A stretch of 64,000 nt of DNA from DASVXQ01 sp040414855 (GCA_040414855.1 JBEDUQ010000062.1:1-64000); one strand, 5' to 3'. Shown: positions 25,980 through 35,048, counted from the stretch's first letter. Notes: generated by a model from the sequence alone, not told the origin. Made by a program: numbers and translations.

Positions 25980-28046
25980 CTACTGGAAGAGGATCACCGT
26001 GTAGAGGGGCACGCGCTCCAGCTCGACCCGGTGCATCTCGCGACGGTCGCGACTGAAGCCGAGATGGCAGCCGACCTCGCCCGACGGGCTGATGGCCGTG
26101 ACCGTGCGGAAGGGTCGCGACAGCCGGACGTCGAGGGTCATGCGGTCGAGCACGGGCACCTCGTCGCGTTCCTCGTCGTAGTCGTACCGGATGATGTGGA
26201 CCGCGGCCTCCTTGTCGCTGACGCGATGGAGGTTGATCGCGAAGTCGATGGATGCGGGCTCGACGACGACCTGCGGGCCGCCGGCGAAGTCCTTGGCGTG
26301 CACCTCGGTCGAGCGGACCAGATGGGGATGGCCGAGCAGCAACGCCCGCCGCGACGCGTCCAGGTTGGCGCCGAGCTCGCCCGTGGCGATGACCCTTCCC
26401 CCGTGCTCGAGGTACCCGTGGATCGCGGCGACCTGGGCGGGAGTCAGGTAGGTGCACTCGGGCAGCACGAGCGTCCGGTACCGGGTGAGGTCGTTCGCGG
26501 TTATCCAGTCCTGGCGGAGCTCGCCCTCGGGGAAGACCACGACGTCGAACGGCTGATGCTGCTCGACGAGGCCTTCGGTGGCCGCCCAGAACGGGAACCG
26601 CACCTTGTAGCCCTTGTGCTCCTCCCAGTCATAGGCGCTCTGGATGCTGAAGGCGACGACGACCTCCGAGAACGTGTCCGTCGAGTAGAGCCGCTCGTGC
26701 TCGGCGAGGAAGTCCTGGACCTCGACGGCCACCTCGTGCGGCGCCCAGAAGGAGTCCTCGATCACGCTTCCCATCCACGCGCCGTAGGGCACGCTCATGT
26801 TGATGCCCAGCGCCGAGGCTTCGTACTGCATCATCCGGAACTGGTCGTAGGCCTTGCCCTCCTTGAGCTTCGGGAGCAGCTCCGGAGGGACTCCGCCGTA
26901 GGGGTTCTCGACGACGATGACGGGCTTGCCGCGCGCGAAGCCGGCGGCGTACCGGCACCAGGCGGGCTGCCGGTAGCCGGTGGCGTTCATCTCGGTGACC
27001 AGGATGTCGGCCTTCGGCTCGAAGGGATAGTAGTGCGGCGAGAGGTAGTAGTAGTTGCCCGACACCAGCACGTAGCGGCCCTTCGAGCGCCCGTACTCCT
27101 TGATGTAGTCGGCGAGCTCCGCGAAGTAGCCGACGATCGTCCTGCGCTGGAACCGGATGTAGTCCCAGTACAAGGGGGTCGACTCCCGGTCGGACTTGAA
27201 GTCGTACCCGCGCTCGAGCAGCCACGATCCGTAGTGGAAGGTCTCGAGGTCGGTGTCCTTCAGCGCCTCGGGTAGCTGGGAGGCCGGCAGCGCCCGCAGG
27301 TACGCACGGAAGAGCTTCATGCAGTCCTTGCAGAAGCAACCCCCGTATCCGGTCGCGAAGATCGGCAGGTCGGCCTCGTCCAGCTCGACGCCGGCGACGC
27401 CCGCGTCGATCTGGATCCGGATGATGGCCTTGAGGTAGTCGCGCCACACCGGGTTGTTGCGGTCCATCAGGTAGGCGTAGTGGGTGTTGCCCGGGACCTC
27501 GACCCAGGTGGAATGGCACGCGGCGCCGTAGATGTCGCGCGAGGTGCACTCTTCGAGGATGTCGGTGACCTTCTCGCCGTCGCTGTTCACCAGCCCATCC
27601 GGGAAGTAGTGCTCGAGCGGCTTCCACAGCTTCGGGTAGGTGTTCTGCGTGAACTCGCGGAGCCCGAGGAACCCTGGCTTGCCCACCCCGCGGGTCTCGT
27701 TGATCGACAGGACCTTGCTCTCGTCCTCGTTCAGCTCGACGGGGAACTCCCAGCCCTGCACCTCGAACACGATCCCGAACACCTTGATGCCGCGCTCCTG
27801 GCAGTGCTGGATGAACTCGGCGTCGTTCATGAAGCCGTAGAAGCGGAAGCGGGAATCGACCTCGCCCCAGGCCTCCTCCTCGAGGTACGGCAGGGAGATC
27901 GAGCCCCCGCCGAGCGCGGACCAGACCAGCGAGGTCGCGTGATACGCCTCCAGGTCCTCGATCATCTTCAGCCGCCTGGGCGGCAGGCTGGGGTGGTAGC
28001 AGTGTTGCCGCGGGAACCACGCATCGAAGTACACGCCGCGTTCCAT
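25980..28046 (-). CDS. Putative TIM-barrel glycoside hydrolase (GH42/GHL6-like, with trimerisation-type domain)
   Basis: About 688 residues with no signal peptide. The N-terminal barrel (GVYFDAWFPRQHCYHPSLPP; RGIKVFGIVFEVQGWEFPVE; GVAGVELDEADLPIFATGYGG; DILVTEMNATGYRQPAW) resembles hypothetical glycosyl hydrolase families with candidate acid residues in VELDEAD and VTEMNA. A class-I-glutamine-amidotransferase-like beta-galactosidase trimerisation region follows (RYRTLVLPECTYLTPAQVAAIHGYLEHGGRVIATGE) and then a beta-sandwich tail. The ATG at 28,046 is the natural start: the frame upstream is antisense or out-of-frame to the dehydrogenase. Cytoplasmic location suggests that it cleaves an imported oligosaccharide or glycoside. 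The catalytic pair is not certain. Confidence 0.7.
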   Translation of the reverse strand: MERGVYFDAWFPRQHCYHPSLPPRRLKMIEDLEAYHATSLVWSALGGGSISLPYLEEEAWGEVDSRFRFYGFMNDAEFIQHCQERGIKVFGIVFEVQGWEFPVELNEDESKVLSINETRGVGKPGFLGLREFTQNTYPKLWKPLEHYFPDGLVNSDGEKVTDILEECTSRDIYGAACHSTWVEVPGNTHYAYLMDRNNPVWRDYLKAIIRIQIDAGVAGVELDEADLPIFATGYGGCFCKDCMKLFRAYLRALPASQLPEALKDTDLETFHYGSWLLERGYDFKSDRESTPLYWDYIRFQRRTIVGYFAELADYIKEYGRSKGRYVLVSGNYYYLSPHYYPFEPKADILVTEMNATGYRQPAWCRYAAGFARGKPVIVVENPYGGVPPELLPKLKEGKAYDQFRMMQYEASALGINMSVPYGAWMGSVIEDSFWAPHEVAVEVQDFLAEHERLYSTDTFSEVVVAFSIQSAYDWEEHKGYKVRFPFWAATEGLVEQHQPFDVVVFPEGELRQDWITANDLTRYRTLVLPECTYLTPAQVAAIHGYLEHGGRVIATGELGANLDASRRALLLGHPHLVRSTEVHAKDFAGGPQVVVEPASIDFAINLHRVSDKEAAVHIIRYDYDEERDEVPVLDRMTLDVRLSRPFRTVTAISPSGEVGCHLGFSRDRREMHRVELERVPLYTVILFQ

Positions 28047-28093
28047 GGTCAGGTCAGGCCCTCCCTCCGGGCGTCGAGCCGAGCACGCTTGGC

Positions 28094-29095
28094 CTAGGCC
28101 CCGGTCCAGTCGAACACCATGCCGAGCGAGCGGTCCGGGTGCCGGAGCACCAGCTCGTAGGCTGCCGGGGCATCGGTGAACGGGATGCGGTGGGTGATGA
28201 GCGGACCGATGACGACCCGCCGCGAAGCGAGGTCGGCGGCGAGCTCGTCGTTGAACTGGTCGTCCCACCCGCAGGGGAACGCGACCAGCGGTCGCTGGAG
28301 ATGGGTGGGGTGGAAGTCGATGGCGATCGGGTCGGGATAGTACCCCTGCATCGCGATCCTGCCCTCGGTCCGGATCAGGCCGAGGCAGCGGTCGAACATG
28401 GCGCTGACACCCGTCGTGTCGATCGCCACGTCGGCGCCGGCGGGCGCGTCGTCCTGGACCGCGCGTTCGAGCTCGTCGGGCTCGACGACGCGGTCGGCGG
28501 AGTGCTGGGCGGCCAGGCTCCGACGCTCGGGGATCAGGTCTGTCGCGACCACCCGCGCCCCGGCCCGGCGGGCGGCCTGCCCGGACATCTGGCCGATCAT
28601 GCCGAGGCCGATGAGGGCGACGAGGTCGCCGGCCTTCACCCCGGTCAACCGCACGCCGTGTCGCGAGACGCCGGCCATGTGGTACAGCGACGCGTCCGCC
28701 AGGTCGACCTCGGGCGCCACGCGCCAGACCTGCGCCCGGTCGGCGACCAGGTAGCCCGAGTGGGAGGCCTGGCACGGACCGGGGTACTTGTGGTCGGGGT
28801 CGCTGAAGCGGGTGCCCATCGTGAAGACGTGGTCGCCGGCCTTCAGGTCGGTGACGCCCGAGCCGACGACCTCGACGACCCCGGCCGCCTGGTACCCCGG
28901 CGAACAGGGAAAGTAGGCGGAGTAGTCGACGTCGTAGTGACCGTAGCGGCCCGTCAGGGCCCAGCGCTCGGTTCCCTGGCTGATGCCCGAGAAGGCGGTC
29001 CTGATCCCCACCTGACCGGGACCGGGGTCGGGAACCTCCACCTCCCGGACCTCGACCCGCTTGGGTTCGGCGAAGACGACGGCATGGGTTCTCAC
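28094..29095 (-). CDS. Zinc-type medium-chain alcohol dehydrogenase (MDR family)
   Basis: About 333 residues. N-terminal GroES-like domain (RTHAVVFAEPKRVEVREVEVPDPGPGQVGIRT; GYQAAGVVEVVGSGVTDLKAGDHV) and Rossmann domain with GLGMIGQMSGQAARRAGARVVATD. The usual structural-zinc cysteines are missing and the first catalytic Cys is replaced (GISQGTERW), a pattern found in MDR sugar dehydrogenases of the threonine-dehydrogenase-like group. The GTG at 29,095 is preferred (GAGGGG upstream, and it aligns with the family start); a TTG or ATG further up would place the coding region closer to the operator. Probably oxidises a sugar or polyol intermediate. First gene of its unit. Confidence 0.85.
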   Translation of the reverse strand: MRTHAVVFAEPKRVEVREVEVPDPGPGQVGIRTAFSGISQGTERWALTGRYGHYDVDYSAYFPCSPGYQAAGVVEVVGSGVTDLKAGDHVFTMGTRFSDPDHKYPGPCQASHSGYLVADRAQVWRVAPEVDLADASLYHMAGVSRHGVRLTGVKAGDLVALIGLGMIGQMSGQAARRAGARVVATDLIPERRSLAAQHSADRVVEPDELERAVQDDAPAGADVAIDTTGVSAMFDRCLGLIRTEGRIAMQGYYPDPIAIDFHPTHLQRPLVAFPCGWDDQFNDELAADLASRRVVIGPLITHRIPFTDAPAAYELVLRHPDRSLGMVFDWTGA

Positions 29096-29171
29096 GATCC
29101 CCACCCCTCGGTCGTGGCCCGGCTGGGCGGGCGAGGCGGCATTCCTTCGAGGCGGCATTCCCAAGTGAATG

Positions 29172-29185
29172 TGGAAACGATATCA
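29172..29185 (+). promoter_or_regulatory. LacI-type operator, site B
   Basis: TGGAAACGATATCA matches the island consensus TGAGAACGTTATCA at 11 of 14 positions. It lies between the divergent alcohol dehydrogenase and solute-binding protein genes. The 3' part overlaps TATCAT, a good -10 hexamer for the plus-strand gene, as in site C. Confidence 0.6.
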
Positions 29186-29245
29186 TACGCACCCTGAGCC
29201 CTGCGATCGTCGCGCGCGGCTTGCCCATGGGAGGAGCGAGCATCG

Positions 29246-30535
29246 ATGACGAGTCGGCGTGTGATCCCACTACTCCTCGCAACCTGCCTGCTGGTGCTGG
29301 CGGCATGTTCGGGAGGCGACAAGGCGGGATCGAGCACAGAGGCCTCGGGCGGGCAGCACGTCACGCTCCGCTATTGGGTCTATCAGTCGGACGGCCCCAA
29401 CTCGTTCTCCAACGCCCTGGTCAAGGCGTTCGAGAAAGAGAACCCGAACATCAGCGTCAAGGTGACCCAGTACCCGTACGCCAACTACGACGTGAAGGTC
29501 ACGACGGCGATCGCCGCGCGCAACGCTCCCGACCTGATCCTCGCGTTCAACGTCGACTTCATGCGCAAGGGGTTCCTGCTGCCGCTGGATGACATGGTCA
29601 AGCAGTACGGCATCGACCTCTCGAACTTCAACCAGGCGATCCTCAAGGGACCAGGGAACTTCTCCTGCACGTTCGAGGGGAAGCTGTACTGCCTGGGCGC
29701 GACCCAGGGCGGCTGGGGGATCTTCTACAACAAGAAGATGTTCGACGCGGCCGGGATCGCCCACCCCGATCCGTGGCCACCGATGACGCTCGACCACTTC
29801 GCCGACATCGCCTGCCGCCTGACCAACAAGTCGAAGAAGGTCTGGGGAGCCGCCGTGCCGTCGACGGTGCTGCCCTTCAACCTGATGGTGACGCCCGACG
29901 GACGCAGCGTGAAGGGTGTCCTCGACAGCCCCGCGTCGGTCCATGACTTCGACGTGCTGAGCGGGATCGTTCGCAACGGCTGCTCCCCGACCCAGAACGT
30001 GATCGACCCCTGGGACGAGTCCGCGGACTACTTCGCCCGCGGCGCGCTGGCGATGGCGGTCTGTGACTTCGACGCCGCCAAGCAGTTCGAGGACGCGGGC
30101 ATCGACTACGGAGTGACCGGGCCGCCGACGCCGCCCGGGGTCCAGCCGCACTTCGACGTCTACTCCGACAACACCGGCGTCCTCGCGAGCTCGAAGCATC
30201 CCAAAGAGGCCGCGAAGTTCCTCGCGTTCCTGACGACCAAGGGGCAGGAGCTCGCCTACCAGACCGAGGGCTCCATCCCCATCGACAACGAGGTGGCGAA
30301 GAAGGTCAACTGGGCGCAGGGGATCCCCGGCCGCCTCGACGTCCTCCAGGTGCTCCCCAACGCGACCGCTCCGGTCTTCATCCCGGGCGGGGACGCCGTG
30401 TGGGGACCGTACTACGACGCGTGGGACCGGATCGTCTCGGGCGAGCGGAGCACCAAGCAGGCGCTGGACGAGGCGATCCCAGCGATCCAGGCGAACCTCG
30501 ACAAGGCGTGGAGAACCTGGGAGCAGAAGGGGTAG
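29246..30535 (+). CDS. ABC transporter solute-binding lipoprotein (family 1, sugar type)
   Basis: A 429-residue extracytoplasmic receptor. Lipoprotein signal: basic start, hydrophobic core and lipobox LAAC, so it is membrane-anchored through Cys. Family 1 features: LRYWVYQSDGPNSFSNALVKAFEKENP, GWGIFYNKKMFDAAGI, FARGALAMAVCDFDA, WGPYYDAWDRIVSGE. Delivers the substrate to the permeases encoded about 9 kb away on the other strand; both carry the same operator, so they form one regulon although not one operon. GGAG precedes the ATG. Sugar or oligosaccharide specificity is expected, exact ligand unknown. Confidence 0.9.
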   Translation: MTSRRVIPLLLATCLLVLAACSGGDKAGSSTEASGGQHVTLRYWVYQSDGPNSFSNALVKAFEKENPNISVKVTQYPYANYDVKVTTAIAARNAPDLILAFNVDFMRKGFLLPLDDMVKQYGIDLSNFNQAILKGPGNFSCTFEGKLYCLGATQGGWGIFYNKKMFDAAGIAHPDPWPPMTLDHFADIACRLTNKSKKVWGAAVPSTVLPFNLMVTPDGRSVKGVLDSPASVHDFDVLSGIVRNGCSPTQNVIDPWDESADYFARGALAMAVCDFDAAKQFEDAGIDYGVTGPPTPPGVQPHFDVYSDNTGVLASSKHPKEAAKFLAFLTTKGQELAYQTEGSIPIDNEVAKKVNWAQGIPGRLDVLQVLPNATAPVFIPGGDAVWGPYYDAWDRIVSGERSTKQALDEAIPAIQANLDKAWRTWEQKG

Positions 30536-30561
30536 CGCAGAGGGGGTAGCCCCTCGACGAC

Positions 30562-31671
30562 CTATCGCGCCTTGGTGAGGTTCCCCTCGTAGATGCCCTT
30601 GTCGCGGCGGGTGGCGACATGGCGCGGCGCCTCCCCGTTGACGACCCGCACCGCGTCGGCGCACGCCTCGGTGAGGCAGCGCTCGTGGGCGAACGCGACG
30701 TTGCCGGCGATGTGCGGGGTGGGCAGGAGGTTGGGCGCGCCGCGGAACCACGCGTCGCTCGGCGGGGGCTCCGGGTCGTAGACGTCGACCGCGGCCCGGA
30801 GCTCCTCCGCGCGGACACGGCGCCAGAGGGCCTCCTGCTCGACGACCGCCATTCGGCTCAGCAGGACGAACAGCGACCCGGGAGCGAGCGCGTCGATCAC
30901 GCTCGCGTCGATGACCCCGAGCGTGGATGGCGTCGGGGGGATCGCGACCACCAGGACGTCGCTCGCCCGGGCGAGCTCGACGAGCGATCCAGCCCGCGTC
31001 ACGCCGTCCGCATCGGCGGTGGCATCGTCGAGGAGCGGGTCGAACACGCGCACATCGCACCCGAACCCGCTGACGAAGCGGCGGTAGTGCCGGTTGATGC
31101 TGCCGTACCCGGCCAGGCCGATGCGACAGTCCGCGAGGTCGCGGAAGACGTACCCGCTGTGGGTCCTGGAGGTGTCGAGCCACCCACCGCTCCGCACCGC
31201 GTCGATCGCGCCGGGGATGTCACGCAGCAGCGCCAGCGTGATCGCGACCCCGAACTCGGCCACCGTCGGTGTCATGGTCCTGGAGGTGTCGACGACGGTC
31301 ACGCCTCTCCGGCTCGCCTCGTCGAGGTCGACCCATCCGAGCCGGTAGTCGAAGGTCCCCGCGATCACCTTGAGACGGGACGCCCGCTGGAGCCGCGCGG
31401 CGTCGAAGACGGCCACGTCCCCCACGCTCAGCCACGGCGAGGCGACCACTGCGTCGATCTGGTCGAGCCTCGCGTCGAGCGCCGCCGCCCTCCGCTCGGA
31501 CGGGTCGTCCACGCTCCACTCGAGGACCTCGACGCTTCCGTGCGGCGTTAGGGCCTGCTCGGCAAGGTCCTGGTATCGCTCTCCGCCGTGGAAGTAGCGG
31601 CGGGACCCCTGGCTGGAACGCCACCCGTGGTATTGCGGCGCGACGTACAGGAAGCGCGGGCGGTCGGTCAC
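30562..31671 (-). CDS. D-isomer-specific 2-hydroxyacid dehydrogenase
   Basis: About 369 residues. NAD-binding Rossmann motif in RIGLAGYGSINRHYRRF; catalytic Arg in LLSRMAVVEQ, Glu in DVYDPEPPP and His in LPTPHIAGNVAF, the Arg-Glu-His triad of the family. Reduces 2-oxoacids such as glyoxylate or hydroxypyruvate, or oxidises the reverse. GTG start overlaps the stop of the PEP-hydrolase-like gene (GTGA), so it is the last gene of that four-gene unit. Its N-terminal 90 residues are divergent from common members. Confidence 0.88.
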   Translation of the reverse strand: MTDRPRFLYVAPQYHGWRSSQGSRRYFHGGERYQDLAEQALTPHGSVEVLEWSVDDPSERRAAALDARLDQIDAVVASPWLSVGDVAVFDAARLQRASRLKVIAGTFDYRLGWVDLDEASRRGVTVVDTSRTMTPTVAEFGVAITLALLRDIPGAIDAVRSGGWLDTSRTHSGYVFRDLADCRIGLAGYGSINRHYRRFVSGFGCDVRVFDPLLDDATADADGVTRAGSLVELARASDVLVVAIPPTPSTLGVIDASVIDALAPGSLFVLLSRMAVVEQEALWRRVRAEELRAAVDVYDPEPPPSDAWFRGAPNLLPTPHIAGNVAFAHERCLTEACADAVRVVNGEAPRHVATRRDKGIYEGNLTKAR

Positions 31672-32489
31672 GTCGATCGAAGCTCCTTGAAGCGGCGCAC
31701 CGTCTGGGTCATCGCGATCTCGGTGGGGAGGCGCTCCATGCTCGACGCGCCGAAGAAGCCGGCCACGCCGGAGGTCCGCTCCAGCACGTAAGCGGCGTCC
31801 TCGGGCTCGGCGATCGGCCCCCCATGGCAGAGCACGATCACCTCCGGGTCGACCTCGACGGCGGCGTCGCGGATCGCCTGGACGAGCTCGACCGACTGGT
31901 CGAGCGTCCTGCTGGTCTCCGCGCCGATCGCGCCCCCGGTGGTCAGTCCCATGTGGGCGACGAGCACGTCGGCCCCGGCTCTGGTCATGGCCCGGGCGTC
32001 CTCCGGTGAGAACACGTACGGCGTGGTCAGCAGGTCGAGGTCGTGGGCTGTCCGGATCATCTCGACCTCGAGGCCGTAGCCCATCCCGGTCTCCTCGAGG
32101 TTCTGGCGGAAGGTGCCGTCGATCAGCCCGACGGTCGGGAAGTTCTGGACACCGGCGAACCCGATGTCCTTGAGCTGCCGGAGGAAGACCGGCATCAGGC
32201 GGAAGGGGTCCGTGCCGCAGACTCCGGCGAGCACCGGCGTGTCCTTGACGATCGGCAGGACCTCGGCCGCCATCTCGACCACGATGGCGTTGGCGTCGCC
32301 GTACGGCATCAGGCCCGCCAGCGACCCACGACCGGCCATCCGGTAGCGGCCGGAGTTGTAGATGATGATCATGTCGACGCCGCCGGCCTCGGCGCACTTG
32401 GCGCTCAGGCCCGTGCCGGCGCCGGCCCCCACGATCGCGCTCCCGCCTGCGAGCTGCGCGCGGAGCCGCTCCAGCGCCTTCGCCCTCAC
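31668..32489 (-). CDS. Phosphoenolpyruvate hydrolase-like TIM-barrel protein
   Basis: About 273 residues. Characteristic phrases of the PEP_hydrolase family: GGSAIVGAGAGTGLSAKCAEAGGVD, IIIYNSGRYRMAGRGSLAGLMPYGDAN, PVLAGVCGTDPFR and GFAGVQNFPTVGLIDG. A TIM-barrel domain often paired or fused with the Tm-1-like domain, as here. The chemistry of the family is poorly established. GTG start with AGGAGG eight bases upstream and a GTGA overlap with the Tm-1-like gene fix the start. The upstream frame extension is antisense noise. Confidence 0.85.
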   Translation of the reverse strand: MRAKALERLRAQLAGGSAIVGAGAGTGLSAKCAEAGGVDMIIIYNSGRYRMAGRGSLAGLMPYGDANAIVVEMAAEVLPIVKDTPVLAGVCGTDPFRLMPVFLRQLKDIGFAGVQNFPTVGLIDGTFRQNLEETGMGYGLEVEMIRTAHDLDLLTTPYVFSPEDARAMTRAGADVLVAHMGLTTGGAIGAETSRTLDQSVELVQAIRDAAVEVDPEVIVLCHGGPIAEPEDAAYVLERTSGVAGFFGASSMERLPTEIAMTQTVRRFKELRST

Positions 32490-33703
32490 CTTGGGACCTC
32501 CTGGAGCATCTCGTGCAACCGGTTTGCCATCGCCAGCGCGAACTCGGGGTCGTTGACGTCCGTGTCGAGCTCGTGAAGCTCCACGTTCGGTCCCAGCCCC
32601 TCGCGGACGGCTGAGAAGAGCGCCTCGTCGGCGGCGGGGTCGTAGAAGGGCTCGCCCTTGGTCGCGATCATGGACACGCCCCGGAGCGGTATGAACAGCG
32701 CCGTCGGCCCGGTCGCCGCGCTGAGCTTGCGGGCGATCCGCCGGCCCAGCTCGGCGGACTCCTCCGGGGTGGTGCGCATCAAGGTCACGGTCGGGTTGTG
32801 CACGTGCAGCCTGCGTGACCGGAACTCGGCGGGCACGGTGTCGCGCGGGCCGAAGTTGACCATGTCGAGCGCCCCGAGCGAGACGACCTGCGGCACGCCC
32901 ATGCCCCCGGCGACCTCGAGCCGCCGCGGGTGGGCGGGCAGGACGCCGCCGACCAGCTGGTCGCACAGCTCGGTGGTGGTGACGTCGAGGAGCCCCTTGA
33001 TGAACCCCGCCTTGACCAGCTCCTCCATCGACTGCCCGCCGGTGCCGGTCTGGTGGAAGACGAGCACCTCGTAGCCGAGCTCCTCCAGGTGTCCGCGGGC
33101 CGTGGTCACGCATGGCGTGGTCACGCCGAACATCGACGCGCCCAGGAGCGTCCCGCCCCCCACCGGCTCCGGCACCGGCGCCTTCGCCATCCCCGCGATC
33201 GCGCCGGCCGCGTTGCCGATGATCCGGGCGGAGATCTGGTTCACGCCGGCCACGTCCACCACCGAGTACATCATCGTGACGTCGACCGCGCCGATGTACG
33301 GCCGGGTGTCTCCCGAGGCGACGGTGGACACCATGAGCTTGGGGACGCCGACCGGGAGCTGGCGCATCGCGTGCGTGACCAGCGACGTGCCGCCGGTACC
33401 GCCCATCCCGACCACACCGTCCAGCCGGCCGTCCCGGTACAGGCGCTCGAGGATCGCGGCCGCGCCCCGGCTCATCGTCTCGACCGCGGCCCCGCGGTCC
33501 CCGGCGGCGGCCAGCTCCGCCACGTCGGCGCCGGCGGCCCGCGCGACCTCGGATCGCCCGATGTCGGGCGGGGTGGTCGCCTCGCCCTGGACGCCGGCGT
33601 CGACCAGGATCACGTCGACGCCGTGCTCCCGCAGGCGATCGCGGAGGAACTCGTACTCGGCGCCCTTGGTGTCCAGCGTCCCGACCGCCACGACGGTTGC
33701 CAT
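32486..33703 (-). CDS. Tm-1-like ATP-binding domain protein (UPF0261)
   Basis: A 405-residue protein named after the tomato Tm-1 resistance factor. Begins VVAVGTLDTKGAEYEFLRDRL. Typical segments: GVVGMGGTGGTSLVTHAMRQLPVGVPKLMVSTVASGD, MMYSVVDVAGVNQIS, TPCVTTARGHLEELGYEVLVFHQTGTGG and FIPLRGVSMIATKG. ATG with GGAGGATAG immediately upstream. Bacterial members lie next to the PEP-hydrolase-like partner, as here, and probably make a two-part enzyme. Its place in a sugar catabolic regulon suggests a role in processing a small phosphorylated or oxo intermediate. Confidence 0.88.
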   Translation of the reverse strand: MATVVAVGTLDTKGAEYEFLRDRLREHGVDVILVDAGVQGEATTPPDIGRSEVARAAGADVAELAAAGDRGAAVETMSRGAAAILERLYRDGRLDGVVGMGGTGGTSLVTHAMRQLPVGVPKLMVSTVASGDTRPYIGAVDVTMMYSVVDVAGVNQISARIIGNAAGAIAGMAKAPVPEPVGGGTLLGASMFGVTTPCVTTARGHLEELGYEVLVFHQTGTGGQSMEELVKAGFIKGLLDVTTTELCDQLVGGVLPAHPRRLEVAGGMGVPQVVSLGALDMVNFGPRDTVPAEFRSRRLHVHNPTVTLMRTTPEESAELGRRIARKLSAATGPTALFIPLRGVSMIATKGEPFYDPAADEALFSAVREGLGPNVELHELDTDVNDPEFALAMANRLHEMLQEVPR

Positions 33704-34096
33704 CTATCCTCCCGGCTCGAACCCTGCCAGTTGCGGGACCTGGTGGCCCAGCGCGTCCTCCTCGGTCCGGTGCAGGTGGCCGACCCGGCCACCGGGTGGC
33801 GTCCGCGCCTCGAACCAGAAGGCCTCCAGCGTCTCGTAGACCCCGACGACGTCGTGCTCGGTCCCGGTCGGCGTGCAGACGATGTCTCCAGGCCCCACCG
33901 TGTAGCTCCTGGACCCGACGACCACCTGGGCTCGACCGGAGAAGACCAGCCAGTACTCGTCGCAGTCGTGGTAGTGGCGGTCGAACCGGCCATCCGGCGG
34001 GACGCGGAAGACGCCGGCGCTGGTGACGTCCGACCACGACGGCCGTGCCTCGGGCGAGATCGTGCGGACGACCACCATGTCCTCGTCGCTCGTCAT
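33704..34096 (-). CDS. Small cupin domain protein
   Basis: About 130 residues with cupin motifs DRHYHDCDEYWLVFSGRAQVVVG and later VGPGDIVCTPTGTEHDVVG, giving His-x-His plus Glu plus His metal ligands. Probably a sugar isomerase/epimerase-like or sensing cupin. The ATG at 34,096 is preferred (GAGG upstream) because the longer frame starts within two bases of operator C, where the transcript is not yet expected to begin. First gene of the unit that continues with the Tm-1-like and PEP-hydrolase-like genes. Confidence 0.75.
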   Translation of the reverse strand: MTSDEDMVVVRTISPEARPSWSDVTSAGVFRVPPDGRFDRHYHDCDEYWLVFSGRAQVVVGSRSYTVGPGDIVCTPTGTEHDVVGVYETLEAFWFEARTPPGGRVGHLHRTEEDALGHQVPQLAGFEPGG

Positions 34097-34163
34097 TGGT
34101 CCGAACCTCGTCGTCGGCGGTGTCGTCGGCATCGTTGTCCGCACCTGGCCAGGCACAGCCATA

Positions 34164-34177
34164 TGATAACGGTCTCA
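34164..34177 (-). promoter_or_regulatory. LacI-type operator, site C
   Basis: On the minus strand TGAGACCGTTATCA, 13 of 14 matches to the island consensus. The end of the site runs into TATCAT, a near-perfect -10 hexamer, with TTGCCC 18 bases upstream as -35, so bound repressor would cover the promoter of the cupin/Tm-1 unit. Confidence 0.75.
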
Positions 34178-34211
34178 CATTCCGAGGGGCAAGACCGAGC
34201 GGCGGCGCTGA

Positions 34212-35013
34212 TCAGGCCGGCGCCGTCTTGACGGCCCGGACCCGGCGCGCGGGCGCGACCGAGGCGCGCTCGACCAGCTCGGTCCGGAAGACCATCGTGC
34301 TGGGCCCCCGCTCACGGCCCTCACGGAGCCGGCGCAGCGCAAGCTCCGCCGCGCTCCGGGCCATGTCGGCGACGGGCTGGCGGACGGCGGTCAGGGGCGG
34401 CTCGACGATGCTCATCCACTGCACGTCGTCGAAGGCGACGACGGACATGTCTCGTGGCACGCGGAGGCCCTGCTGCTGGAGCGCGATCATGGCGGCCTCG
34501 GCGAGGATGTTGTTCGCGGCGAAGATCGCGGTCGGGGTGAGCTCGGCCCGGATCGGTGTCGAGCCCGTCGACCTGACGGTCGACCTGGACGATGACGATG
34601 TCCTTGTCCATCAGCTCGGCCAGGCGCCGGCGGTTCTTGGAGGTCGGTGTCACGATCAGGGCGTCGACCCGCATCCCCTCGAGCAGCCTCAGGTACTCCC
34701 GCTCGACCCTCGGATCGTCGTCGCTGTTGCAGAGCACGACGTGATAGCCCGCGTCCTTGGCGACGGCCTCGACGTGCCGCGCGATGGCCGAGTAGAAGGG
34801 GTTCTCGACGTCGCCGACCAGGAGGCCGACGGTCCGCGTCCGGTTCGTGCGCAGGCTCCGCGCGATCTGGTTGGGCACGTAGCCCAGCTCCCGCGCGGCC
34901 TCGGTCACCAGGCGGCGGGTCTCCTCGGCGGCGTAGCCGGAGCCGGCGAGCACCCGCGCGGCCGTCGAGACCGAGACACCAGCCCGCTTCGCCACGTCCG
35001 CTACGGTTGCCAT
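34212..35013 (-). pseudogene. LacI-family regulator broken by internal deletion and frameshift
   Basis: The first part is an intact LacI head (MATVADVAKRAGVSVSTAARVLAGSGY) and half of the ligand-binding domain, up to VQVDRQVDGLDT. The frame then shifts and the last part resumes in another frame as LTPTAIFAANNIL, ending with LTAVRQPVADMARSAAE. Compared with the intact paralogue about 6 kb away, roughly 77 codons between these points are missing, with loss of frame. The predicted product keeps DNA binding but lacks most of the second ligand-binding lobe. It may be dead, or may make a short DNA-binding fragment. A sequencing or assembly deletion is a less likely alternative. Confidence 0.85.
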
Positions 35014-35048
35014 CGTCCCCCCCGGCGCTCGCCCGCCACCTCGCCCGG

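Noticed and set aside
34321..34540. The frameshifted C-terminal part of the broken LacI gene read as Arg-rich protein in the original frame.
   Set aside because: This is out-of-frame translation; LacI-like sequence resumes in a different frame.
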